DNA from: Tepidimonas taiwanensis
Lineage (GTDB): Bacteria; Pseudomonadota; Gammaproteobacteria; Burkholderiales; Burkholderiaceae_C
Assembly (NCBI RefSeq): GCF_020162115.1
Contig: NZ_CP083911.1
Coordinates: 2,542,001 to 2,606,000 of the forward strand
DNA length: 64,000 nucleotides
Direction of reading: 5' to 3'
Part shown: positions 1-8,956 of the stretch, piece after piece
How positions within the stretch are numbered: the stretch's first letter is position 1
How the letters are laid out: each line of letters begins with the position of its first letter
Notes under the pieces: generated by a model
The model's input: only the letters and a program-made list of their open reading frames with translations
The model's database searches: none
What the model was told of the DNA's origin: nothing
Translations under genes and position numbers: made by a program

Positions 1-355
1 GGCCGCTGACCACCGCCGCTGCTGCGGCCACACCAGGCCACGCGCGCACCGTCTGCAACACCGGGGCCACGTCGGTGATCGTCTCCTCGCGCTGCGTGCG
101 CTTGCGCACATCCGCCAGGGTCACAACGCCGTCCTGGTCCTGCAGCACGCGGGTGTTGACCCGCTCGGACGGGCGCAGCACGACGTGCGCCTGCGCGGAG
201 AGCGTGCGCTCGATGATGTTGGCCTGCAGCCCGTTGACGATCGCGGTGATGTAGACGATCACCGCCACCCCGATGGCCACGCCGCCGACGATCAGCCACG
301 ACTGGAAGCGCCCCTCGCGCAGCAGCCGCCAGGCGACGACCCAGACGAACCTCAT
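1..355 (-). CDS. ABC transporter permease (FtsX/MacB type), N-terminal part
   Basis: The gene runs off the left edge; about 118 N-terminal residues are visible, starting MRFVWVVAWRLLREGRFQSW. A first membrane segment (about residues 20-42) is followed by a soluble stretch, as expected for the FtsX-like permeases of LolCDE/MacB-type exporters, whose large periplasmic domain follows TM1. The start ATG overlaps the stop of the HlyD-family gene (ATGA), so the two are translationally coupled. The pair probably forms a tripartite or lipoprotein/macrolide-type exporter with an ATPase beyond the window. The substrate cannot be read from the sequence. Family assignment is fairly secure; the subfamily is inference. 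Confidence 0.8.
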   Translation of the reverse strand, partial: MRFVWVVAWRLLREGRFQSWLIVGGVAIGVAVIVYITAIVNGLQANIIERTLSAQAHVVLRPSERVNTRVLQDQDGVVTLADVRKRTQREETITDVAPVLQTVRAWPGVAAAAAVVSG

Positions 356-1404
356 CGGCGGACCTCGACGCGCGCGCCGTCGTCCAGCGCCGGGGCCGGG
401 TCGATCACCTCCACGCCGGCAGCGAGCCCGCGCCGCACCGGCAGCCAGCCGTCGACCGCGGGGTCGGTCTCCACCGCCACCCAGCGCACCCGCCCCGCCA
501 CCACCGTCGCCACACGGCCGTCACGCAGCGCTGAGAGCGGCAGCAGCAGCCGCGGTTGCGGCGCGTCCGTGACGACCTCGGCCGACACGGTCATGCCGGG
601 CAACAGCCTTACCCCGCCCGCGGCGGCGTCGGCCAGCGCCAGCTCCACCTCCACCGTGCCGCGCACGCCGTCGACCTGGGTGTCGATGCGCTGCACCCGC
701 GCCGCGAGCGGCGCGTCGGGCCACGCATCGGCGCGCACCGCGGCCGTTTGGCCCACCGCGACGCGGGCCACGTCTCGCTCGTCCAGATCGAGCAGCACGC
801 GCGCCGGCCCCGCCCAGGCAAAGCGCGCCACCGCCTTGCCCGCCGTCACCGCGTCGCCCACCTCGACCAGCCGCGTCAGCACGACGCCTTCGGCGGGCGC
901 CCGCACGGCGACTTGCTGCCGACGGGCGCGTGCCTGCTGCACCGCCGCCTCCGTCTGCTCGACGCGGCGCCGAGCGGCGTCGTACGTACGCTCCGCCGCC
1001 TCCAGCGCCGCCGGGCTCAGAAAGCCCTGCGCCTGCAGCGCGCGCTGGCGTTGCCACTGCCGATGCGCATCGGCGAGCTGGCCGCGCGCGTCGGCCAGCT
1101 GCGCCTCGGCCTGCGCCAGCGCCGCCTGCGACTCGTCGGGCTCCAGCGCCACCAGCACCGCACCAGCCCGCACCGTCTCCCCCTCGGCCACGGGAGTGGC
1201 GACCACGCGCCCCGTGACGGTGCTCGCCAGCGTGGACTCGCGCGCCGGGGCGACGCGCCCGGTCACCACCAACGACCGCTGCACGGGGCGCTCGGTCAGC
1301 ACCACGGTGTGCACCGGCGTCGCCCGCGCGAACCACCACCCAGCGGCCGCCAGCGCCACGAGCGCGACCGCCGCGGCCGCCAGCCATCGTTTGTGTGTCG
1401 TCAT
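352..1404 (-). CDS. HlyD/MacA-family periplasmic adaptor subunit
   Basis: A 350-residue membrane fusion protein. It has an N-terminal membrane anchor (residues about 7-25), a split lipoyl/barrel-sandwich domain (GRVVATPVAEGETVRAG near the front, APAEGVVLTRLVEVGDAV after the hairpin), an Ala/Gln-rich coiled-coil hairpin (about residues 90-160), and a beta-barrel and membrane-proximal region. Such adaptors bridge an inner-membrane transporter and an outer-membrane channel. I chose the ATG giving MTTHKRWLAAAAV because it places the anchor at the N-terminus; an in-frame ATG 27 bases upstream also exists. The gene is coupled to the downstream permease by a 4-base overlap. The transported substrate is unknown. 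Confidence 0.85.
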   Translation of the reverse strand: MTTHKRWLAAAAVALVALAAAGWWFARATPVHTVVLTERPVQRSLVVTGRVAPARESTLASTVTGRVVATPVAEGETVRAGAVLVALEPDESQAALAQAEAQLADARGQLADAHRQWQRQRALQAQGFLSPAALEAAERTYDAARRRVEQTEAAVQQARARRQQVAVRAPAEGVVLTRLVEVGDAVTAGKAVARFAWAGPARVLLDLDERDVARVAVGQTAAVRADAWPDAPLAARVQRIDTQVDGVRGTVEVELALADAAAGGVRLLPGMTVSAEVVTDAPQPRLLLPLSALRDGRVATVVAGRVRWVAVETDPAVDGWLPVRRGLAAGVEVIDPAPALDDGARVEVRR

Positions 1405-1446
1405 GTGTTTGATTGTGCCGCGGTGCCGCATTCCCGCGGGCCGCCG

Positions 1447-2364
1447 TCACCCGCGATCCGCCCGCGGCTCAGACCCCGGGGCCAGCGTCACCCACGGCAG
1501 ATCGTGGGTCCGCGCGAGCGCGTCGAGCGTGGCGCGGCTGCGGGTGGCGAACCACGCGGCCAGCGCCGCGGCTGTGGCGGGCTGAAGGCACGCCTCGGGC
1601 GTGAGGGCGCCGAGGCCCGTGACCTCCCCCAGGCGGCGCGCAAAGTGCGGCTCCAGCGCCGCGACCGCCACGCGCCCGTCCGCACACGCGTAGACGCGAT
1701 ACCCCGCGTGCGCCCCGCCCAGCAGCGCGCCGGGGGCCGTCAGGCCCCAGGTGCGCGGCAGCGCCAGCCACGCGGCGCCATCGGCCAGCGCCACGTCGCG
1801 CACCACGCCGCGGCCCGTCTGCTCGCGCTGGCGAAGCACCAGCAGCACCGCCTCGACCGCCAGCAGCGCGCCGGCCATGTCGGCCAGCAGGCTGGGCGGC
1901 AGCGCCACCCCGTCCACCAGACCTGCTTCGGCCTGGTAGGTCAGGTCGTGTCCCGCCTCCTCGGCGCGCGCACCGGCGGCCCCGACGATGCGCACCAGCG
2001 ACAGCCGCGGCCAGCGCGCCTGCACCGTGGCAGCGTCCAGCCCCAGTTTGGCCAGCGCCGATGGGCGAAACGAGGTCAACAGCACGTCGGCGTGGGCGAG
2101 CAGCCGTTGCAGCCGCCGCTGCCCGGCAGGGGTTTTGAGGTCAATCGCGACGGTGCGCACCCCACGGTGCAGCTGCCCATACGCCGCGGGGCAGTAGCCG
2201 CGCATCGGATCGCCGCTCGGCGGATCGACCTTCGTGCAGCGCGCGCCGAGCGCGCGCAGGCGCATCACCGCGGCCGGGCCCGGCAGGTTCAGGGCCAGCG
2301 TGACGACGTGCACGCCGGCCAGCGGCCGTGTCGTACCGGGTGAGGAATCAGGGCGGGCCGTCAT
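1447..2364 (-). CDS. CaiB/BaiF-type CoA transferase (class III)
   Basis: A 305-residue protein of the alpha-methylacyl-CoA racemase/CoA-transferase family III. Family features are the N-terminal LAGVHVVTLALNLPGPAAVMRLRALGARCTKVDPPSGDP-like region (cofactor-binding fold), DLKTPAGQ, and the DVLLTSFRPSALAKLGLD segment. It is shorter than most members (about 360-400 residues), with a trimmed C-terminal part. The usual catalytic Asp probably lies in the GHDLTYQAEAGL region. Members move CoA between carboxylic acids or racemise 2-methylacyl-CoA. It stands alone, so no pathway can be inferred. It is divergent from pyk across a 93-base gap. Confidence 0.8.
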   Translation of the reverse strand: MTARPDSSPGTTRPLAGVHVVTLALNLPGPAAVMRLRALGARCTKVDPPSGDPMRGYCPAAYGQLHRGVRTVAIDLKTPAGQRRLQRLLAHADVLLTSFRPSALAKLGLDAATVQARWPRLSLVRIVGAAGARAEEAGHDLTYQAEAGLVDGVALPPSLLADMAGALLAVEAVLLVLRQREQTGRGVVRDVALADGAAWLALPRTWGLTAPGALLGGAHAGYRVYACADGRVAVAALEPHFARRLGEVTGLGALTPEACLQPATAAALAAWFATRSRATLDALARTHDLPWVTLAPGSEPRADRG

Positions 2365-2457
2365 GGCCGCACTCTAGCAAAGCTGGCAGCGGTCACGGAT
2401 GCGACACACGGCGGCGTAAGATACCCCCCAAAACCCCATACCACGAGAGGAGACCAC

Positions 2458-3891
2458 ATGCCCCTGCGTGCCACCAAGATCGTCGCCACCCTCGGTCCCG
2501 CCTCCGACGGCCTGGACACGATCGAGGCCATGATCCGCGCCGGCGTCGACGTCGTGCGGCTGAATTTTTCGCACGGCAGCGCCGACGACCACCGCCAGCG
2601 CGCCGAGCGGGTGCGCATCGCGGCGCAGCGCGTGGGCAAAGAAGTGGCGATCATGGCCGACCTACAGGGGCCCAAGATCCGCGTCGGCAAGTTCGCGCAC
2701 GGCAAGGTGACGCTGGTGGAGGGCGCGGCGTTCACGCTGGATGCGGCGCGCAGCGAACCCGGTGACGAGCACGCCGTCGGGCTGGACTACAAGGAGCTGC
2801 CGCGCGATGTCGTGCCGGGCGACGTGCTGCTGCTCAACGACGGCTTGATCGAGCTGGAGGTGGTGCGCGTGGAGGGAGCCGCCGTGCACACGCGGGTCGT
2901 GGTCGGTGGCGAGTTGTCCAACCACAAGGGCATCAACAAGCGCGGCGGCGGCCTGACCGCGCCGGCGCTCACCCCCAAGGACATGGCCGACATCGCCACC
3001 GCGATGGCGCTGCGGGCGGACTACGTGGCGGTGAGTTTTCCGAAGAACGCCGACGACATGCGGCTGGCACGCCGGCTGTGTGAGGAGGCCGCGGTCGATG
3101 ACCACCGTCCCGGGCTGATCGCCAAGATCGAGCGTGCCGAAGCCATCCCCGAGCTGGAGTCGATCCTGCAAGTCAGCGAGGGCATCATGGTCGCGCGCGG
3201 GGACCTGGCGGTGGAAGTGGGCAACGCGGCCGTGCCCGCGTTGCAAAAACGCATGATCGCGCTGGCGCGCGCGCACGACCGGCTGGTGATCACCGCGACG
3301 CAGATGATGGAGAGCATGATCCACGCGCCGGTGCCCACGCGCGCCGAGGTCAGCGATGTGGCCAACGCGGTGCTCGATGGCACCGACGCCGTGATGCTCA
3401 GCGCCGAAACCGCCGCCGGCAAATACCCGCTGCAGACGGTGCAGGAAATGGCGCGCATCTGCCTGGCCGCCGAGCAGGCCTACCAGGACAGCATCGACCA
3501 CAACTTCGTCGGCAAGACCTTCGAGCGCATCGACCAGTCAATCGCGCTGGGGGCACTCTTCATCGCGGCGCACCTGCACGCGCGCGCCATCGTGGCGCTG
3601 ACCGAATCCGGCTCCACCCCGCTGTGGATGAGTCGGCACACGGTGGACATCCCGATCTTCGCGCTGACCTCGCGCCTGGGAACGGCGCGGCGGCTGGCGC
3701 TGTACCGCAACGTGCACGCGCTGCGCGTGACCGGGGGCAGCGCCGACCGCGACACCGCGCTGCTGCAAGCCGAGCAGCAGCTCAAGGCGCGCGGCCGGCT
3801 GCAAAGCGGCGACCGCTACGTCATCACCGCGGGCGAACCGATGGGCACGCCCGGCGGCACCAACATGCTCAAGGTCGGCCAGGTCGCCTGA
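2458..3891 (+). CDS. pyk: Pyruvate kinase
   Basis: A 477-residue enzyme converting PEP and ADP to pyruvate and ATP, of the usual length. Visible signatures: N-terminal ATKIVATLGPAS, RLNFSHG, the catalytic-lysine motif LIAKIERAEAIPELESI, MVARGDLAVEVG, ITATQMMESM, and DVANAVLDGTDAVMLSAETA, followed by a C-terminal allosteric-type domain (residues about 350-477). The start is preceded by GAGAGGAGACCAC, a good ribosome-binding site. A plausible -10 element (TAAGAT, 2417-2422) lies upstream. It is monocistronic: the next gene is convergent, 21 bases away. Confidence 0.97.
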   Translation: MPLRATKIVATLGPASDGLDTIEAMIRAGVDVVRLNFSHGSADDHRQRAERVRIAAQRVGKEVAIMADLQGPKIRVGKFAHGKVTLVEGAAFTLDAARSEPGDEHAVGLDYKELPRDVVPGDVLLLNDGLIELEVVRVEGAAVHTRVVVGGELSNHKGINKRGGGLTAPALTPKDMADIATAMALRADYVAVSFPKNADDMRLARRLCEEAAVDDHRPGLIAKIERAEAIPELESILQVSEGIMVARGDLAVEVGNAAVPALQKRMIALARAHDRLVITATQMMESMIHAPVPTRAEVSDVANAVLDGTDAVMLSAETAAGKYPLQTVQEMARICLAAEQAYQDSIDHNFVGKTFERIDQSIALGALFIAAHLHARAIVALTESGSTPLWMSRHTVDIPIFALTSRLGTARRLALYRNVHALRVTGGSADRDTALLQAEQQLKARGRLQSGDRYVITAGEPMGTPGGTNMLKVGQVA

Positions 3892-3912
3892 CAGGACGGC
3901 TGGGCGGGCGGC

Positions 3913-5370
3913 TCAGCGCAGGTAGTCGAGCTTGAGCCGCTCCTGCAGCGTCTGGATCGCGTGCAGCGACGCGCGCAGCACGCGCTCGTCCACCGCGTTG
4001 AGGGTGTTGAGGTCGATGCGGTTCGGTGCGGCGCCGTCGGCCGCCGGTGCCCCCTGGTGGCGCAGGCGCAGCATCTGCAGATAGTCGAACGCGGTCACCC
4101 AGCCGTCGACCTCGGCCGCGGGTGCGCCGCTCGCGCGCCCGGCGGCGAGCAGGCGCTCGCGCGTGTTCGTCGCCGGCACCGCGTGCGCGAGCGCCAGGAT
4201 GCGCGCCCCCTCGACCAGCAGCGCGGTGCCCTGCATCTTCAGGTCGAACCAGCGGTGCCGCCCCTCGCGCCGGCCGCGGATGCCGCCGTGCCACAGCAGC
4301 GCCACCGGGTGCTCCAGGTGGCCCTGCACCATCTGGCGGATGAAGCGCGGGGTGGTGCTGGTGCGCGCGAGGACGAAGGCACGCAGCGCCTCGAGCCAGT
4401 CCGCGCGCCCCGCCACCGCGCGCAGGTCGAAAAACACCGACGCCTGCAGCAGCTCGCGCGGACCGCCGGCGTCGATCCAGCGCGCAAAGCGCGCCTCCCA
4501 CTCCGGCGCCGTCAGGCAGCACGGGGGGTTGCCCGCCATCACCCCTCCCCGGCACAGGGGGTAGCCGCACGCGTCCAGTGCCTCGTTCACGCGGCGCGCG
4601 AACGCCAGCCAGCGCGGCCGGTCGGCCTGCGGGTCGTCGCTGGCAAACACCAGCGCGTTGTCCTGGTCGGTGGCGAGCGTCTGCTCGCCGCGCCCTTCGG
4701 AGCCCAGCGCCACCCAACACATCGCGTCCGCGGACAGTCCCGCGGCGGCAAGCTCGCGCATCACCAGCGCCTGCGTGAGCTGGTCGTTCAGGTGCGAAAT
4801 CAGCGTCGTGAGCTGGCGCGCCTGCAGCCCCTGCGCCATCAGGTGCCGCGCGTAGGCGCGGATGTCGGCGGCGGCGCGCTGGAAGTCCGCCAGCGTCTGG
4901 CCGCGCGCGATCGCCGCGCCCAAGTGCTTGATCGACTGGCGCTGCCAGCCGAACAGGTCGCGCTCCGACACCAGCGTCACCAGCCGCTCACCGTCGAGCA
5001 CCGGCACATGCCGGATACGCCGGCGCGACATCAGCAGCGCCGCATCGAACAGCGTGTCCGTGACCTGCAGCGTCGCCACCGGGTGCGACATCACCGACGC
5101 CACCGGCGCCCCCAGATCGACGCCGGCCAGCGCGATGCGATCCAGCACATCGTGCCGCGTGAGGATGCCCGCGATGCCGCCGCCGTCATCCCACAGCAGA
5201 ACGGAACCGATGCCGCGGTCGTGCATCGTCTGCAGCGCCTCGCGCACGCTGGCGCCAACGGGCAGCCCGATCGGTTCGCGCCGCGGCAGGTCGCCCAGCC
5301 GCAGTTCCCACAGCGCACCCGCGTCCGCCCTGTCGCCCACCCCTTCGATGCCCGCTGGTTTGGTCTCCAC
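3913..5370 (-). CDS. CBS-domain DUF294 putative nucleotidyltransferase signalling protein
   Basis: A 485-residue cytoplasmic protein with a CBS pair (about residues 25-140), a GlnD-like nucleotidyltransferase segment (motif GSEGRGEQTLATDQDNALV, residues about 205-225) and a DUF294 C-terminal helical domain (about 330-480). I chose a GTG start at 5370 because CGGAGGGG precedes it; a longer open frame reaches 5535 but would overlap the divergent gene. In many proteobacteria such proteins neighbour DUF4212/VC_2705-type sodium:solute symporters, as here 1.1 kb away. The likely role is nucleotide-sensing control of that transport system. The enzymatic activity is unproven. Confidence 0.85.
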   Translation of the reverse strand: METKPAGIEGVGDRADAGALWELRLGDLPRREPIGLPVGASVREALQTMHDRGIGSVLLWDDGGGIAGILTRHDVLDRIALAGVDLGAPVASVMSHPVATLQVTDTLFDAALLMSRRRIRHVPVLDGERLVTLVSERDLFGWQRQSIKHLGAAIARGQTLADFQRAAADIRAYARHLMAQGLQARQLTTLISHLNDQLTQALVMRELAAAGLSADAMCWVALGSEGRGEQTLATDQDNALVFASDDPQADRPRWLAFARRVNEALDACGYPLCRGGVMAGNPPCCLTAPEWEARFARWIDAGGPRELLQASVFFDLRAVAGRADWLEALRAFVLARTSTTPRFIRQMVQGHLEHPVALLWHGGIRGRREGRHRWFDLKMQGTALLVEGARILALAHAVPATNTRERLLAAGRASGAPAAEVDGWVTAFDYLQMLRLRHQGAPAADGAAPNRIDLNTLNAVDERVLRASLHAIQTLQERLKLDYLR

Positions 5371-5518
5371 GACACCCCTCCGCCCGGTGATCCGGCGCCC
5401 GACGCGGGGCCGACAGCGGGTTGTCCCTCTTGGGATTTTCCCTAGGCCGCCGCTTTTGTCAGTGTTTCGTAAGCATCTTTGCGCGACCATGCGCGCCACT
5501 GCATTGTGCGGCAATCCC

Positions 5519-5815
5519 ATGCTCTTCTGGCTCAACGCGGCTCAACTGGTGCTCTATATCGGCCTGCTCGCGCTGCTCGGGCAGGGAGCGCTATATGTGC
5601 TCGCCGGTGCGCAGCGGCAGCGCAATTTCGTCTACCAGTTGTTCCAGATCCTCAACAAGCCGTGGGTGCGCGCGGCGCGCTGGATTGCCCCGCGGCAGGT
5701 CGCGGACCAGCACGTGCCGGTGGTGGCGTTTTGCGTGATGGCGGTGCTGTACCTGGTCGTGACACTGGCCAAGATCGAGCACTGCATCGCCATCGGCGTG
5801 GAGGCGTGCCGATGA
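5519..5815 (+). CDS. Small two-TM membrane protein, unknown function
   Basis: A 98-residue protein beginning MLFWLNAAQLVLYIGLLALL. There are two predicted membrane segments (about residues 5-28 and 66-86) separated by a basic amphipathic loop containing NKPWVRAARWIAP. An in-frame ATG 30 bases upstream would give a slightly longer N-terminus. The stop overlaps the next gene's start (ATGA), so it is coupled to the TPR protein. I do not recognise a characterised family. It is divergent from the CBS-DUF294 gene and shares its intergenic region. Confidence 0.75.
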   Translation: MLFWLNAAQLVLYIGLLALLGQGALYVLAGAQRQRNFVYQLFQILNKPWVRAARWIAPRQVADQHVPVVAFCVMAVLYLVVTLAKIEHCIAIGVEACR

Positions 5816-6387
5816 ATCGGGTCGAGCGTGCGGTTTCGTGGGCGCTGTGGCGGGCGCGCTGGTGCATCTGGTGGGGGCGCCCCGCGCGCGCGCTGGACAT
5901 CGTCACCGAGGCCCTGCAAACCTACCCGCAGCAACCGACGCTGATGGCCTACCGCGCCCACCTGCTCGCCGAACTGGGCCGGCCCGCCGAGGCGCTGGCC
6001 GTGCTCGACGCGCTGGTGGCGGTCGCGCCGGACGTAGCCGCGCATTGGTACAACCGCGCGTTCCTGCTGGAGCAGTCCGGGCAGAACGAAGCCGCAGAAA
6101 CGAGCTTCCGTCGCGCGCTGGCGCTGGATGAGCGGCTCGACCAGGCATGGTACGGCCTCGGGCTCGTCCTCGTCCGGCAGGGGCGGCTGGACGAAGCGCT
6201 GGATGCTTTGCGCCGCAACACCGAATTGCAACCCATGAGTCCGTACGCCTGGTACCAGATGGCGCGGATTCATGTCGACCGCGCGCAGCCCGAGGAGGCG
6301 ATGCGCATCATCCGCCACCTGCGCGGGTTCGAGCCGAGCGTCGCCGCCCGGCTGGAGCGCGAAACGGGCTTGCGCGTCAGCGGTTGA
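5812..6387 (+). CDS. Tetratricopeptide repeat protein
   Basis: A 191-residue protein composed largely of TPR units. Examples are ALDIVTEALQTYPQQPTLMAYRAHLLAELGRP-type repeats and the paired helices around WYNRAFLLEQSGQNEAAETSF and WYGLGLVLVRQGRLDEALDAL (residues about 30-165). The N-terminus is Trp-rich (WALWRARWCIWWGRPARAL) and may touch the membrane, consistent with coupling to the small membrane protein just upstream. TPRs usually scaffold protein-protein contacts. No partner is identifiable beyond the neighbouring membrane protein. Confidence 0.85.
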   Translation: MNRVERAVSWALWRARWCIWWGRPARALDIVTEALQTYPQQPTLMAYRAHLLAELGRPAEALAVLDALVAVAPDVAAHWYNRAFLLEQSGQNEAAETSFRRALALDERLDQAWYGLGLVLVRQGRLDEALDALRRNTELQPMSPYAWYQMARIHVDRAQPEEAMRIIRHLRGFEPSVAARLERETGLRVSG

Positions 6388-6504
6388 GGAGCCGGACCCG
6401 CTCCGGTTGTGAGGGGGGTCGGCGCTGCCGACCCGGGGGTCGAGCCGGTGCGCGGACCGGTGCGCCCGCGTGCCACCGTTGACCGACGAGAGGAGACAGC
6501 GACC

Positions 6505-6765
6505 ATGCAACTAACCGAATCGCAGCAGCGATACTGGCAGAAAAACCTACGGATCACGGCCATCCTGCTGGCCATCTGGTTCGTGGTGACCTTCGTCGTG
6601 GGGTTTTTCGCCCGCGACCTCAACTTCACCTTCTTCGGCTGGCCCTTCAGCTTCTGGGTCGGTGCCCAGGGGGCTTTGGTGGTGTACGTCGCGATCATCG
6701 CGTTCTACGCCCACTACATGAACAAACTCGACATCGAACACGGTGTCGCGGAAGAGGAGGAGTAA
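6505..6765 (+). CDS. DUF4212 small subunit of a sodium:solute symporter
   Basis: An 86-residue protein with two membrane helices (about residues 16-38 and 48-72) and an acidic C-terminus ending AEEEE. QRYWQKNLRITAILLAIWF and the FARDLNFTFFGWPFSFWVGAQGA loop are typical of the DUF4212 'symporter small subunit' family, always encoded beside a large SSS-family transporter. The start was chosen on the preceding GAGAGGAGACAGCGACC. The large subunit begins five bases after its stop. A perfect GC hairpin without a U-run (6416-6434) lies between this gene and the TPR gene, so it may have its own promoter. Confidence 0.9.
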   Translation: MQLTESQQRYWQKNLRITAILLAIWFVVTFVVGFFARDLNFTFFGWPFSFWVGAQGALVVYVAIIAFYAHYMNKLDIEHGVAEEEE

Positions 6766-6769
6766 CACC

Positions 6770-8896
6770 ATGGCTGGACTGGCTTCCGAACCCGCGGGCG
6801 GCGTCTTTTCCGCCGGCAGCAACGCCGCTTTCAAGAAGCAGCTCAACAAGGTCTACGGCTGGTACACGGGGGGCTTTCTCGTCTTCGTCGTCGTGCTGGC
6901 GATCCTGGAGCAGCTCGGCCTGCCCAAGGCCTGGATCGGCTACATCTTCCTGTTCGCGACGGTGCTGCTCTACGCCGGTATCGGCATCATGAGCCGCACC
7001 AACGATGCGGCGGAGTACTACGTCGCCGGCCGGCGCGTGCCCGCGATCTACAACGGCATGGCCACCGGCGCGGACTGGATGTCGGCGGCATCGTTCATCG
7101 GGATGGCGGGCACGCTGTACCTGACCGGCTACGGGGGCCTGGCCTTCATCATGGGCTGGACCGGCGGCTACTGTCTGGTGGCGCTGTTCCTCGCGCCGTA
7201 CCTGCGCAAGTTCGGGCAGTTCACGATTCCCGACTTCCTCGGCGCGCGCTACGAAGGCAACATTGCACGCTTCGTCGGCATCATCATCGCGATCTTCGTT
7301 TCCTTCGTGTACGTGGTGGCGCAGATCTACGGCGTGGGCCTGATCACGACACGCCTGACCGGGGTGGACTTCTCGATCGGGATCTTCCTCGGCCTCGCCG
7401 GCATCCTGGTGTGCTCGTTCCTCGGCGGCATGCGCGCGGTGACGTGGACGCAGGTCGCGCAGTACATCGTCCTGATCATCGCCTACATGATCCCGGTGGT
7501 GTGGCTGTCGGTGCGGCAGACCGGCGTACCGGTGCCGCAGCTCGTCTACGGCTACCAGCTCCAGAAGGTCACGGAAGCCGAGCAGCGCCTGATCGACGAC
7601 CCGAAGGAAAAGGAGGTCATCGCCGCGTTCAAGGCCCAGGCGGATGCGCTGGCCGAAAAACTGAAGGATGTGCCGGCGGCGCTCGCGGCTGAGCGCGCTG
7701 CCGCGGAGCAGAAGGTCGCCGAGCTGCGCGCGGCCAACGCCCCGGCGGACCAGATCGCCGCGGCGGAAAAGGCGCTCGCCTCGCTGCCCAAGGACGAAGC
7801 CGCCGCCAAAGAAGCCTGGACCAAGGCCAAGGCCGCCGCGGAGGCACGGGCCAAGCCGCTGGCCGGCATGCCGCGCCACGCCCAGCAGTTCGCGGGCGAC
7901 CCCAACGGCGATGAAAAGGCACGCAAGACGTTCGAAGAATCGCGCCGCAACTTCCTGGCGCTGGTGTTCTGCCTGATGGTGGGCACCGCGGCGCTGCCGC
8001 ACATCCTGATGCGCTACTACACCACGCCGTCGGTGAAGGAGGCGCGCCAGTCGGTGGGCTGGTCGCTGTTCTTCATCTTCCTGCTGTACTTCACGGCGCC
8101 GGCGCTGGCCGTGCTGGTCAAGTACGAGGTGTTCTCGGTGCTGGTGGGCACGCCGTTCGACAAACTGCCGGCGTGGATCGCGAACTGGAGCAAGGTCGAC
8201 CCCGGGCTGCTGTCGGTGACCGACGTCAACAAGGACGGCATCTTCCAGCTCGGCGAGATGCGCATCGGTGGCGACATCATCGTGCTGGCCACGCCGGAAA
8301 TCGCTGGGCTGCCCTACGTCATTTCGGGCATGGTGGCCGCGGGCGGCTTGGCCGCGGCGCTGTCCACCGCGGACGGGCTGCTGCTGACGATCGCCAACGC
8401 GCTGTCGCACGACCTGTACTACAAGATGATGGACCCCAACGCCCCGACCGCGCGCCGGGTGATGATCTCCAAGGTGCTGCTGCTCGTCGTCGCGTTGCTC
8501 GCGGCTTACGTCGCGTCGCAGAAGCCCGCGGACATCCTGTTCCTGGTGTCGGCGGCGTTCTCGCTGGCGGCGGCGGGCTTCTTCCCGGCGCTCACGCTCG
8601 GTATCTTCTGGAAGCGCGCCACCAAGTGGGGCGCGATCCTGGGGATGATCGCGGGCTTCGGCGTGACCTTCTACTACATGGCCACCACGCAGCCGTGGCT
8701 GCGCAGCGTCTTTGGCGTCACCAGCCCGGTGGCCGACAACATGTGGTGGGGCATCCAGCCGATTTCGGCCGGCATCTTCGGCGTGCCCGTGGGCTTTGCG
8801 GTGATCATCATCGTGAGCCTGCTGACCCCGGCGCCGAAGCGCGAAATCCAGGAGCTGGTCGAGCACGTGCGCTACCCGAACCTGGCCAAGGCGTAA
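6770..8896 (+). CDS. Sodium:solute symporter (VC_2705-like, acetate-permease relative)
   Basis: A 708-residue SSS-family transporter. The N-terminal half carries DAAEYYVAGRRVPAIYNGMATGADWMSAASFIG, the hallmark of ActP-type members. The protein is longer than ActP (about 550) because of a charged, Ala/Lys/Glu-rich insertion of about 120 residues (about 260-385), and a further loop holding DVNKDGIFQLGE. About 12-13 membrane segments are visible. A ribosome-binding site, GAAGAGGAGGAG, precedes the ATG. It probably takes up a short-chain carboxylate with Na+, working with the DUF4212 subunit. The substrate is not deducible. The gene ends in a strong terminator. Confidence 0.92.
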   Translation: MAGLASEPAGGVFSAGSNAAFKKQLNKVYGWYTGGFLVFVVVLAILEQLGLPKAWIGYIFLFATVLLYAGIGIMSRTNDAAEYYVAGRRVPAIYNGMATGADWMSAASFIGMAGTLYLTGYGGLAFIMGWTGGYCLVALFLAPYLRKFGQFTIPDFLGARYEGNIARFVGIIIAIFVSFVYVVAQIYGVGLITTRLTGVDFSIGIFLGLAGILVCSFLGGMRAVTWTQVAQYIVLIIAYMIPVVWLSVRQTGVPVPQLVYGYQLQKVTEAEQRLIDDPKEKEVIAAFKAQADALAEKLKDVPAALAAERAAAEQKVAELRAANAPADQIAAAEKALASLPKDEAAAKEAWTKAKAAAEARAKPLAGMPRHAQQFAGDPNGDEKARKTFEESRRNFLALVFCLMVGTAALPHILMRYYTTPSVKEARQSVGWSLFFIFLLYFTAPALAVLVKYEVFSVLVGTPFDKLPAWIANWSKVDPGLLSVTDVNKDGIFQLGEMRIGGDIIVLATPEIAGLPYVISGMVAAGGLAAALSTADGLLLTIANALSHDLYYKMMDPNAPTARRVMISKVLLLVVALLAAYVASQKPADILFLVSAAFSLAAAGFFPALTLGIFWKRATKWGAILGMIAGFGVTFYYMATTQPWLRSVFGVTSPVADNMWWGIQPISAGIFGVPVGFAVIIIVSLLTPAPKREIQELVEHVRYPNLAKA

Positions 8897-8956
8897 CGCT
8901 GTCAACCTCTCCCCCCTCGGGCCGATCGACCGCCCCCCGCTCGGTCGGCCCCCTAT

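Noticed and set aside
5371..5535. N-terminal extension of the CBS-DUF294 protein to an ATG at 5535
   Set aside because: The extension overlaps the start of the divergent gene and lacks a ribosome-binding site, whereas the GTG at 5370 has CGGAGGGG in front.
6416..6434. GGGTCGGC/GCCGACCC hairpin between the TPR gene and the DUF4212 gene
   Set aside because: A good stem but no U-run; not called as a terminator, only mentioned in context.
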